Assembly: GCA_036785325.1 (NCBI GenBank)
Contig: JAXIVH010000008.1
Coordinates: 9,962,395 to 10,026,394 of the forward strand
Source of the DNA: Urophycis tenuis
Taxonomy: Eukaryota > Chordata > Actinopteri > Gadiformes > Phycidae
DNA length: 64,000 nt
Direction of reading: 5' to 3'
Shown: positions 1 through 10,395 of the stretch, piece by piece
Layout of the letters: the number at the start of each line of letters is the position of its first letter
Numbering within the stretch: the stretch's first letter is position 1
Program-made: the position numbers and the translations under genes
Notes under the pieces: model-generated
The model's database searches: none
Told to the model about the DNA's origin: nothing
The model's input: only the letters and a program-made list of their open reading frames with translations

Positions 1-224
1 ACCCTCTTTTCGATTCCAACTTTGTAGATTACTGTTATGTGAACTCGTGATAATATGCAATAGTGCAAATACAAATACACTTTTGCAAATTCAGCACTTC
101 AACACTATTTTGCACGAGTATAAATCATCTTGAATGCATTGACGTATTCATTAGTTGGGGGCATTTAACACAGGATTACGATTTAGACTCCATGCAAGTT
201 ACCTTATTTTTCTTTCACTTTTTA

Positions 225-1124
225 TTAAGTCCACACAATCCGTTTGTTAAGTTCGTCTAACTCCTCCTCTGCTTCCAGGCGATTTCCTACGGAAGTTAGC
301 CTTCCAAATTTCCACATTTTCCTGTTTTCTCGCTCTTCTAACAACAATCGATTTCAATGCCGAAAAACAAATGTATGGCCTAACATGACCAAGTTATTGA
401 CAAAATACATTTTTGCATTTGCATGTAGATCTACATGCGTAATTTTCAAGGAAGCAACATGAGCCAAATGTGAACCCGCACACAATTGTAATATAGAACC
501 TGGTAACGTCTGATTAAGCTTTTTGTTATCTTACTAAAGTAAGATTAGACGCACACACATACACAACATAACATTTTAATGTAAGAAAAATAATAAAAGC
601 TATACATAGCTTTTATTATTTTTCCTACATTATGTATCCATATGCTGTATATTCTCCAGTCCAGAATGCACAATTGTCTTATTTGTAACAGTGTACATTT
701 AAATTTAAGTTGTGCTGCTTTCACGTAGAATCAATCAGACGATACACGGTAGTCCATCTAGCATCTCGCCCAATGTTTTCTCCGTGAGTGATGAGGCTAC
801 TAATTGTAAATAAGGTTGTAAAATACTGGTTGTAAGTTACCTCGCGGAGGACTGCACAATTTTGAATTGATTAAACTTTAGACGGCAATGCCGTTACCGG
901 TATTATGTGTCGGCATCACCTAATATTATCGTCCTGCTCTCTTCTACTAAATTGAAATCCAGTTTGTTTCCACCGACTGGCTGAATCTCAGCGTCAGTGG
1001 CTGCTACCTGTGACGCCCGGGAGGCGGCGCTAGAGTCTGGTAGGTAGGAAGCCTCGTAAACAGGAACAGAAACAGAAGAAGAAGAAGAAGAGGAAGAAGG
1101 ACCATTTGACGTTGTTGTTGTCAT
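225..1124 (-). CDS. small uncharacterised 105-aa protein, two exons
   Basis: I do not recognise this protein. Exon 1 runs 1124 to 920 and starts MTTTTSNGP, followed by a run of eight serines; a donor G|GTGATG follows residue 68. Exon 2 runs 337 to 225, after an acceptor TTGTTAG at 338-344, and joins in phase (G + AA = Glu). It encodes a charged, probably helical tail ending EAEEELDELNKRIVWT and stop TAA at 225-227. An AATAAA poly(A) signal (complement of 221-226) overlaps the stop, so the 3'UTR would be very short. No signal peptide or membrane segment is visible. The start lies 353 bp from the divergent C6orf89 start, which suggests a shared promoter. The two halves were joined by splice signals and phase alone; exon 2 has no start codon of its own. 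It could be a lineage-specific or fast-evolving gene. Confidence 0.6.
581..628. repeat. near-perfect palindrome, 23-bp arms
   Basis: Arms at 581-603 and 606-628 are reverse complements with one mismatch and a 2-bp spacer. The core is AAAAATAATAAAAGCTAT and its complement. It lies in the intron of the 105-aa gene. It is AT-rich and is probably a cruciform-prone relic of a transposon end. Confidence 0.8.
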
Positions 1125-1477
1125 TTTGCGTCAATACCCTTTCTGAAGTGTAGCTTTAGCTATGTATGAAATGTTGATTTGAAAATAAAGTCAGGTTTAC
1201 AGAAGTTAGCGGATACAGAAATGAAGCGGTTGTTATGGCGGTTGAAAGTGTAGATTTTATGAAACTCCAGCGTAGAGTGACTGCTGCTTGGGGTTTGCCC
1301 TCCGGTAGCACAATGCCATGATAGCGGTTGCATTTTTGTGAGCTTTAGTTTGATTATCCTCAACGTATTTATTGTAGTTTTTGGGCGACGTGTTTAGTAC
1401 CCAGTTGGTTTACGCGCTTAGAACAATGTCTACTGTCCACAAACTGCACCTGAAACAATAACTGAAAGGACAACATT
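1125..1477. promoter_or_regulatory. putative bidirectional promoter
   Basis: This 353-bp stretch separates two divergently oriented start codons (1124 on - and 1478 on +). No TATA box is obvious. It must contain both 5'UTRs and the start sites unless there are further upstream non-coding exons. The arrangement is inferred from gene order only. Confidence 0.5.
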
Positions 1478-4400
1478 ATGGGTGCAACAATGAGTGAGCC
1501 ATGCATCTACGACAAGCTGTCAGAAAGTATTGACATCCTCCGACAGTCCGGTTACCGCTACGGCATGTCTGAGAGGGAGATTGAGAAGTTCATCAAGCAG
1601 GTCCTGGAGACCAATGAGCCAAGGAGAGACCCTCACCAATTCCCTGTACTGCGAGCAACCTTGAAGGTTTGCTTAATGTTGTTGTTCAAGAAAGTTTGTT
1701 GGTAGGCTAATCGACACCGATTGACAAAATGACACTATATCAAAGATACAGACCAGTCACGTTAGTGACTGCAACAGCATCCACACTTACTGAGTTTATT
1801 AATAACACCATAAGGACCTTGTGGATCATTGCCATCAGCTGTAGCTCATTTAGGCCTATGTCGTTTTGTACGACATAGCTCATGTTTTTGGATTATAGAA
1901 CAGCTGCTGAAATGCACTGGGCAGGACGAACCAGCTGGTACATTTTTGTGATGATACTTCTGCAGTGTATAATTAAGTAGCCTGTACATGCTTCTAAATC
2001 CCACTTTATATTCCTCTGTCCTCCAGTTTATTATGGCTGTGGGGTTTTTGCTACTAGTGGTGTTGGCCTTCACCTACCCCCAGAGTGATCCTCAGCTTGG
2101 TCTGGCTTCCTTGGGTTGCCACAACTGGTCGTCACCGCTCAGTCATGTCCGCTTGTTGTCTCTGCCCATTGCCAAGAAGTACAACCTACAAGGTCTGCAC
2201 ATCTTTTGTAATTTGCCCATTAGATAGACGTGTGATGTACTGTTATCAAGTGTAGCAGGCATGTGTGTATCTTGAGTCCAATAAAGGCAGCAAGAAACTG
2301 TTTGAATGTAGTTAAAAACAACATACGCTTTTTAAAACATAGAAAGTGAATATAGGCTTGTGCTAGCTACATTTAATACATTTCAAGTAGGAGCTATTCG
2401 GCCTCGGTGGGTCCGTGTGTCTTCATCTTGCATTGCAGGTTTCCATGAGTGGTGGAGTGCAGGGACACTGCGACAGAACCTAGTGAACTGCTCCGCCTGC
2501 TCAGAAATCTCCTCTGTGCTGGAGGTCCCAGAGGCCCTCAAGGAAACAGTTGCATTACGCAGGGGACCACAGCTTGTCCTTCTCAAAGTGAGAGAAGAAC
2601 CACCACAATCACATTTAGCTTCATTTCCATTTTGAGAGCACATTTACCATTTATTGGAAATGGTATTATGTGTTATTGCATTTTAGGTTTGTAGTGCTGG
2701 TCATTTAACGATAGGGTAGGCAATTTATTTTAGAAGTATTTTTTGTTATCCCGACAGTATTTAATACATCAAATGACTGTAGTAGGCCTATCCAATTCAT
2801 TCATTTGGCCAGAATGAAATGAAATTGGATGGCCTCCCTGTTTGTGTGCTTGGAGTAATGGGAGTCTTCCACAAGGCTTGACAGACCTATTGCTGAAGCT
2901 AGTGAGCTGGCCATGTGTTATGTGGGAGTGGCTTTGGAGGGCAGCCTGAAGGGAGGGTTGGGGAATTTTTCAGGTGGATACTTTCAAAATCTAAATGACT
3001 CTGATTTCTCCAAGTTGCCTACCCCACCTTTAATGTTTGAAGAACCAAACCCATTAACTCGACAGCTACTGTCCTTCTTGCTGGTCCCCCCAGGGCGGCT
3101 CATCTCTGTGCCTGCAGCGTGAGCAGCTGGAGGAGCTCTACTCTGCCCATTCAGACTCCATGTCGATTCTGCTGGAGGAAGATGGCTCTCACACCACCAG
3201 TAGCCAGGGCTTCCCCCAGGGGCCGGCCAACTTCACCCTGCTCTGGTCTGTTGTCGTCTCACTGTCTTTCCATGTTCACAGCATTTCAATAACACTGTTT
3301 CTTTCCAATATGACAGTGATCTGAGAATTGTGCCCCTTTGTCAATGCCATGACTGATAGTTACAAATTGTAAGATGTTGTTTTAATATTTGTATTATTAA
3401 GATGTTATGTTATGTTAAGAAAATGTTATTTAATATATATTTTTATGTTTCTGTATGTTTTTTGTTGCCATTGTAAGGTGTCTGACTGTCTGCCTGTCTC
3501 TGTATAAATAATGAGTATTATTATTAGTGTGCTGTAGGTAAGATTAAAGAGCTAGGGTTAGCCATTGCCATCTGTCAACCATTAGTGAGTGAAATGCACT
3601 GTTAAATATTTTCTCTTGTTGACTGCTTGCCTCTGTATGAGCCAAATTAGATGTTAGACCTATTCTGACCAATCGAGGCATCTCATCCCTGATGGGTATC
3701 AAAGAGGGATTTGATATTTTCAAAATGTTGCTCTTTTCTGCACTCTCTCTTCACCTCACGCAAATCTTATCTACAACACCTTTTTTAGTGTAAGACTGTA
3801 ATCGTATGTATGTTTTATTTGCTGATCACTAATAAATGGCTTGTTTCCCCGGCTGACTTTGAAGGAGGTTCAGCTATGCGACCAGGGAGAAGGTTCTGCG
3901 GTGGTTATTTCCCAAGGCAGAGCTCTGCCCCCTGCTGGACAGTGCAGGCACTACTCTCCAGCGCTGTCTTGTCAGCCACAGCCCACAGTCTCAAAGCAGG
4001 GTGAGCTTTTAAGCTTTTGAACTTTTGAAAGGAAAGATAAAATAGTTAATGTGATCAGTACGGCATAACACTGCGAGATATGCTGTGTTAGGAAACAGCA
4101 TTTCCCTACTTGCTGTTTCCTAACACAGTTTAGCCTTCTAATATACAAAGGTTTATTTTACTCAATATTAATCTATGAGCAAAGGAAGTCCTTGTCAATA
4201 AAATAGAGACCTCATACTGTAGTAGAGTATATCAAGACTTGCATATCAATACTTTAACATCAATGTGTTGGTAGATTACAGTGTAAAGTATAGTTCTCTG
4301 ACTCCTTGTCGTAGCCCACATAGGCCACCTTGCTTACATACACTGCTCCAAAATGGAACATGGAGTAGAGGATGAAGAAAGAAGGATTAGCTAAGGAGAT

Positions 4401-5184
4401 TACCCACAGAGTCTATGAAGAAACCTTTGAGTTGGTGCAACTATAGATTTACCATTTAACATGGTATAACACTTGCACAAGCAGGCATACTAGATGCAGA
4501 TGGCAGACCTCTGTGACTAGTGGCGGTTCTGTTCATTCGCATCCCGTCATTCCCTGCTTCTTTCAACTGTGTGACGCCACCCAGGTGATACTGAAAGCCT
4601 ACTCGTGTGTTGTAGGGAATCGGAGTGCTGGGATGGCTTGTCGTTGGAGAGGGACTGCCATCGGTACGCGTGCTTCCTGTGCACCGCTGTAGAAAACACT
4701 GCAGCTCTTTCAATGTCTGGCTCCAACCTGGGAACATCGGTAAGTCAAGTTAACTCTTACAGCAAAAGCTATAACAGTTATTTTTTAACGACTGAGTTGG
4801 GAGTTGCGTGTGGTTCTTCTAGCCATTGCTATGCTATAATTTTGACTTGCTATGTTGTCGTTTGCTATTGCTAAGCTATCTTAAACAGTATCATTACACG
4901 ATAATTCAACCTCAGGCATGACAACAAACACAATTCATTTGTGTTAATTTGTCGTGGTTTGCATAGTTTGGTCATTTTAGCTGCCTGTAATGAATACTGG
5001 CCATAGGTGACAGGATTTGTGTGGTTTCGAATGGGCCCATTATAAAACCTGCTGTCCATATTACATCTCTGAAGTGACTCTCTCACCTCTCTCCTGTGTA
5101 GTTTATGCTGATCCCCGTTACTGGCAGATGGAGCTCTTTCCAGGAAGAGGCCAAAACATTGTCTGTGATGGCTCTGCTTTCTAA
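1478..5184 (+). CDS. c6orf89: C6orf89 homolog (bombesin receptor-activated protein, BRAP), 331 aa
   Basis: Seven coding exons read in phase: 1478-1666, 2027-2192, 2439-2587, 3094-3245, 3868-4000, 4616-4739, 5102-5184 (stop TAA). The total is 996 nt against 347 aa for the human protein. The N-terminal exon (YDKLSESIDILRQSG, GMSEREIEKFIKQVLE) matches C6orf89. Exon 2 has one hydrophobic segment at about residues 64-80 (FIMAVGFLLLVVLAF) and then HVRLLSLPIAKKY, so a type II membrane protein is expected. The C-terminal exons keep HRCRKHCSSF and end NIVCDGSAF, like the human tail. The human protein is reported to interact with bombesin receptor subtype 3; its biochemical role is poorly defined. Exon 6 had to be read in a different frame from the longest local ORF; phase and homology both support it. 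All introns are GT-AG. Confidence 0.93.
3926..3938 (-). promoter_or_regulatory. candidate CTCF site inside C6orf89 exon 5
   Basis: The reverse complement reads CCAGCAGGGGGCA, a full match to the CTCF core consensus. It lies within coding sequence (residues LCPLLD). Binding is inferred from the motif only. Confidence 0.4.
4083..4128. repeat. perfect inverted repeat, 18-bp arms
   Basis: CTGTGTTAGGAAACAGCA at 4083-4100 and its exact complement at 4111-4128 are separated by 10 bp. It sits in the intron between C6orf89 exons 5 and 6. A relic of a foldback or MITE end is likely. Confidence 0.85.
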
Positions 5185-6504
5185 GATGTACGCTATGGGG
5201 AGCATCTTACCAGCCATTTGAATTCAGTACTGAATGTCTCTCAACAATCCCTTTCTTCAAACTTTGATGTTATCTGTTTGACATTCATTTGGTCACAAGT
5301 ACTTCACTTTACTGTTCCCAAAAGTCATGTTGAAAGAAAGACCAATATATTTTCAACATGTGATTGTAAATAACTGTGAATAAGAATTTTAATACATGAC
5401 ATTGACCGAGCACAGAAATGGCACATGTTTGTTTTAATGGTTTGATGGGGAAATATAGTACAGTGAGAATCAGTATGTTTTAACACAGAACAAATTTTAG
5501 TCCAGGACATGCAGTGCGAGCTGGCCTTGAAGAGTGAAATTTAGTGACCGTCCAATTGTTAATAGTGGTGGTTGGGTACACGATCTGCAATTCCTCAGAT
5601 GTAGAAATATAGCACAGGACAAAGTATCAACTTAAGGATGTTAGGGTTTTCTTTTAGACACTTTCAACTGTTAAAATACGGTGAGATAGTTTCTGGTGCG
5701 TGCTAGATTTGTTCCCACACCCATCCAACCTTTCCGGCTGACTCGAGCGAACAAGAGACAAATGGATTGGGGCCTGTTAGAGGGAGCCCCCTCAATTTGA
5801 GACTTTTTTTCTTTTTGTGACCAAGACCACGAGTCTGAAGCGCAGGGATGTATCCACAGCTATATGAGCTGTGGTCAGTTGTGTCTGTAGTTTAGGAGCT
5901 CTGGTCAGTAGCGCTGTCATCTCAACACATAACATTGGGTTGAGCGTAAACACATACATTTGTTTACTACAAAGGAACCTCTCTAATGCAAGTAAACAAG
6001 GGTGGTTATCATGGTTATACACAGTTATCCCAAACTCTGTCTACCTCTGTCCTTGCTCTCCCTCACAACAAACTGGCCAATTTACATTGACAAACCAAAA
6101 TCTTAAAGCTCCTGGTCCTCATGACATAGCCAACTCAGCTTGTGAGGGCTTCCTACCAGCTCTGAGTTTTGTGATGAAAACTGCCTTCAAAACTTCAACA
6201 GCCTCCTGAACTGCAATATACTGCAATAGCCCACTAAACACTGATCAGCCCATTCTTAGCTTATCTCATTATATACAGCACATTTTAACATACCTGACCG
6301 GGATCAAATAGTTGCACTATGAAATGGCTATCCAAACAAAGTTTGTAAGTGTGAGCGTGTGCAAATGAAACCAGTTGTTTGTCCATTAAATACATGTGTT
6401 TCTTTAATTAGATGTTGCACTGGTGTATCAGATAAATAGATTGTCATTGATGTCAACTTGATATTTTGCTAAGCCAATCTGTCAGCATTAATGTCTATGA
6501 TTTA

Positions 6505-6520
6505 AATAAATGATAATAAA
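6505..6520 (+). terminator. candidate poly(A) signals for C6orf89
   Basis: Two AATAAA hexamers (6505-6510 and 6515-6520) are the first canonical signals I found after the stop codon. They would give a 3'UTR of about 1.3 kb. Confidence 0.45.
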
Positions 6521-9500
6521 AATCAATTAAAAAACAAATGTGTTGATTGACTTTCACTGTCACTGTACAGAGCTACATTCTCCTTAATTGTGTTCACAAT
6601 GCATTGTATTTCTCAGTATTGAGTGAATACCCTCCCAATGGTCTACATGAGGACTTCAGCCTCCTGCTCCACAGGGGTCAGACCAACCCCTGTAAAGTAC
6701 TATTTGAGTTGCACTTTCCTCAAATGGAACAAGGCTATTTGAATTGCTTTCACTCCCCATTGTTAGGTAAGTCTGAACTACCAGGTTTGGCACAGCCACA
6801 TATGTCATATGTGCTTTCACTCATCACTTGGTCGTTTTTTGATTGCACCTGGCTCGTCGGTTGCTTCTTTCAACATGATTAGACCATTCATCCCGACGTT
6901 ATACATGCTCACTTATCTAAGCTCACTTATCTTATTATGTTCTTTAACCAACAGAGGGCGATAGTTTCCTGTTTATATGTCGGGTTCGAACAGTTTACAC
7001 CACCATCATGTTCTTTCAGTGTAATTTGGTATGCTTCAAGACTTGTAAGTGCATTGTAGGAGTGACACATCACACGCCAAGCCCTGACAAATCCCACAGT
7101 AGAAGGCAGAAAGAGAAGGCTCTACGCTACTGCTGGGTCTTGGCTCTGCTGCTAGAATACGGAGCTTGGTTTATTTACTTGCCCCTCAGGAACCCTATCT
7201 ACAGGGTATTTCTTGGCTCTGTTTCTTAATGTTGAATTAAGCAAATGTTTATTCAAGAGGGGAAGCAACACACTGCGTTTGTTTGCCGGCTTTGTTGGTG
7301 TTTTCCGTGTCTTTAAAGAGTCAACAACAGCTAGACAGAATTGTTCCTGGTCTTGGCTGTGCAACCAGTACATCCAACATGGGTCCATCAATCCCCAGCT
7401 GGGACGTGATCCGGTTCAGTTCTCCCTTCTGTCCCATTGAATGAACTGGCAACCGATAAAACGTATGCCAATAGCTCTGTAGCTGGCAATCAAAGTGAAC
7501 GCTTTGACCCTCAACCATCCGGTCATGATAATCGCCTCGACACCAACTGTGGACCGAATCATCATCTATCATATCAGATGAGCAAGTAGGACCTAACTTC
7601 TAGTATTTGTTGAGATTCCTAATTTTTGGTGTAGATAAAATATAGACTAGGTCAACTCTAGAACTATTAATTGAGTATCATTTGTTAGAAATGACCCCCC
7701 ATCTATTAATGCGTAAATGTGAGAATATCCCTTTTGTTTTGACTGTGCCGCTTCTCTGTAAGCCAACAGACTGCCCCCGGTTCCTTAAGAATTTGAGTAC
7801 CTCTTCACTGATTGGTTCGGGAGGTCCATCTGGCCTGTCCATCACAGGTGCATGGAATGCCACACTTCCCAATGGCGGAGAAAAGTATGGAGGGAGGGAG
7901 TTTTGGGTTTAGTTGAAAAACTCGCTGTTTTCTGCTGTATATCTTTACAACACTCACATTTTGAATAATAGTTCAAGTAAATCACTTGCTTATTTTTGTG
8001 GTCTACATCGTGTTCGGCAAATATTTATCTGTTCTGTACATTATTTTTGTATTCAATTTGAAATTATTAACAATGTGCCTCAAGCAAAATGTCACTTTTT
8101 CTCCCACAAATCAAATTATAAAGTTGTAGGCCTATACAGTTCCAAAAACTATCCAATAATTACCATAGATTAATAAGAAGATTATTTATAGAAACTGTAT
8201 TGGTTGCCATTGGTTATGTTTGTTTGTTTTTGCTTTTAACGATTCATTGTTTTTTCTCTCTATTATTTTGTATCACTTCACCTCACTTAACCTATCTTCA
8301 TGCTTAATAACAATACATTTGGAATATGGTTTTGGTTCAAATGTTTCTCACACTGACTTTTTCTATACAACGTGTATAAAATTAATAATAAATCTGAACC
8401 TATAGAAAGATGAACTTATTTTTCATCAACTGCAAAACCCCACAAAGTAGCATTGTGTGTAGCATTCCCCACCGTTGTCAAGTCAACCATAAGGACTCCT
8501 TTTTGTCCTATTATTTCGTAGGGAGGCCAGCCAAGGGGGTTGTTTTGATAACTAGCATGGGCTGAAGTTGTAATAATGGAGCGGGAGTCTATAGCTCCAC
8601 TTTTTGTTCATCGAGAACAGCTTCCAAATGGGCAGAATCGGCCAATGTTCACGCGGGCTCATCGGAGTGGGGTGTTGTGTCACGCACACAGTGTGTGAGT
8701 CTCACAGTAGTATTGGGGCCTCCATGTTGATACCTCCTGTCATGGAACGAAGACCCCATTCACCATTCCTACACCCTACCAGACAGCCCAACTTCTTCCA
8801 CTGCGCTCTACAGGGATTGTATCTTAGCAACGCTCTTGGGTGGACAGCCATTGATATGCAAAGAGAGTCCTGAGGGAGGGGACATGGGAACAATGCAAAC
8901 CTTATTGCAGTCTGGATTTTCCTTCTTTGGCTTGAAGAAGACTAATCTAAGTAGGAGGGCAAATATTTCTACTCAAAGAACCGCTGTACAACTCATAGGG
9001 CAAGAATGGTCATCATACCAACCTACTTGTTAGTATGTTGTTCTTATGTGCGTATGTGAATTCCTTTGTCCAGAAACAATGTATGTGCTGTCATATATAA
9101 TTAAAAAGTTAGTCGCAATCTCTCACAGATATTAAAGATTGTATGTGATATTTTGAGTTATTTTTTTTAATGTAAGATTTTTTTTTTAAGATGGCTAGAT
9201 ATTAATTCATTAAAATGTAAAATATCTAGAAGCATAGATGAATTAATTTGGACATATACCATCAGATGTTCTAGGCAAGGCAAGTTTATTTATACAGCAC
9301 CCTCCAAACACAAGGCCATTCACAGGGCCATGCATAAGCAGGAATCACATTTTTAAAATAAGACATGTAAAATACAAGCATAAGAAGGTATCATATTAAA
9401 CACGTGGGAAATGCAACAGAACAGCATAGTGGATGAGTGGATCTGTCTAATTCTGTGATCTGTAAAATAAAAGCATGGTGGACATTTTTCCATGCCTTGC

Positions 9501-9998
9501 TTGGGCACAAATCCTTTCATGCAGACAACCTTCGGTCCATGCTTCAGTGCTATGGGTACTATAGTGGAGGATGTATTTGTTTATGTCCATTTAATACCAT
9601 CGCCTGTTTCTTTGTACCCCCTAATGTTTGGTTGTCCGACATCGTCTTTACAGACCTTCAAGGACAGAAAGGCACTGAGCTGTTGGATAAGAACAAACAT
9701 TTACTAAAGCATCAACTTTAATCTCCTGAACACGTTTTTTTTTTTTTTACGGAAAAAAATAACTTAAAACCATATGGCCCTTTATGTCACCCCTGCTTGG
9801 TGAGTTGTGATGTAGGTGATTAAAAACTGGTTGAGTCCTAGTTGTGATATCACAAGATGCACTGGAGGAGACCTGGGGAAATAGAAATCGTGAACTAATT
9901 TTGTCTTTTTATATGTATGTGATATTTTTAGAGACACAATCAGAGCTCAGCGTTCAGAGGGCGAAGCACAAGCAACTGATCTCAGACACAGAGAACCA
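6521..9998. other. intergenic, no supported gene
   Basis: Several ORFs of 60-110 codons occur here, for example 7321-7572 (-) and 9492-9707 (+). None has recognisable domains or convincing splice partners. A few could be remnants of mobile elements. A short teleost interspersed repeat lies at about 9263-9440 (listed separately). Otherwise I see nothing. Confidence 0.5.
9263..9440. repeat. teleost interspersed repeat fragment (AAGTTTATTTATA family)
   Basis: GGCAAGGCAAGTTTATTTAT followed by AGCACC and CAAACACAAGGCCATT is repeated almost word for word at 47634. It is a widespread fish repeat; I do not assign its class. Confidence 0.65.
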
Positions 9999-10010
9999 AT
10001 CAACAGCTTG

Positions 10011-10016
10011 TTTATT
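10011..10016 (-). terminator. candidate poly(A) signal for gpr37l1
   Basis: TTTATT on the plus strand (AATAAA on the minus strand) lies about 380 bp beyond the gpr37l1 stop. It is a good candidate for the end of the 3'UTR. The (A)n runs at about 10250 and 10330 would then lie in the 3'UTR. Confidence 0.45.
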
Positions 10017-10395
10017 ATCCAGATATACACTACAGTTAGAAGGAAATCTGAGGAATCAGTGTACGTTTGTCAACTAACGGTTGTCTTATCAAAAAAGAAT
10101 AATAACAATACAAAAAGAAAACCCTTTGTTTCATTCAACATTTCAAAGGATTCAAATGCTGAGATTGATCACCTTAGTGGATAAAAGTGTGTTTCAGTCA
10201 GCCACTCTTCTCCCTCTGAGAAGAGAAAACAATATAAAATACAGAATAAAAAAAAAAAAAAAAACGTCAACCCAATATCACATCCATACATTTTGAATTT
10301 AGCGTAAGCATTTTTAAACACAATCTACAAAAAAAAAAAAAAAAAAAAAGGAAAATAAAGTTGCTTCTATCTATATGTGGTTGGAAGGGAGGCCC

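Noticed and set aside
4605..4874. 89-codon plus ORF over C6orf89 exon 6
   Set aside because: It is in the wrong frame. The correct frame follows exon 5 in phase and matches the family (HRCRKHC).
7321..7572. Minus-strand ORF with an Ig-like string (EGQSVHFDCQL)
   Set aside because: No paired cysteine/tryptophan pattern, signal peptide or splice-supported neighbours. Too weak to call.
9492..9707. Plus-strand ORF with hydrophobic stretch
   Set aside because: No recognisable family and no splice signals at its edges; possibly mobile-element debris.
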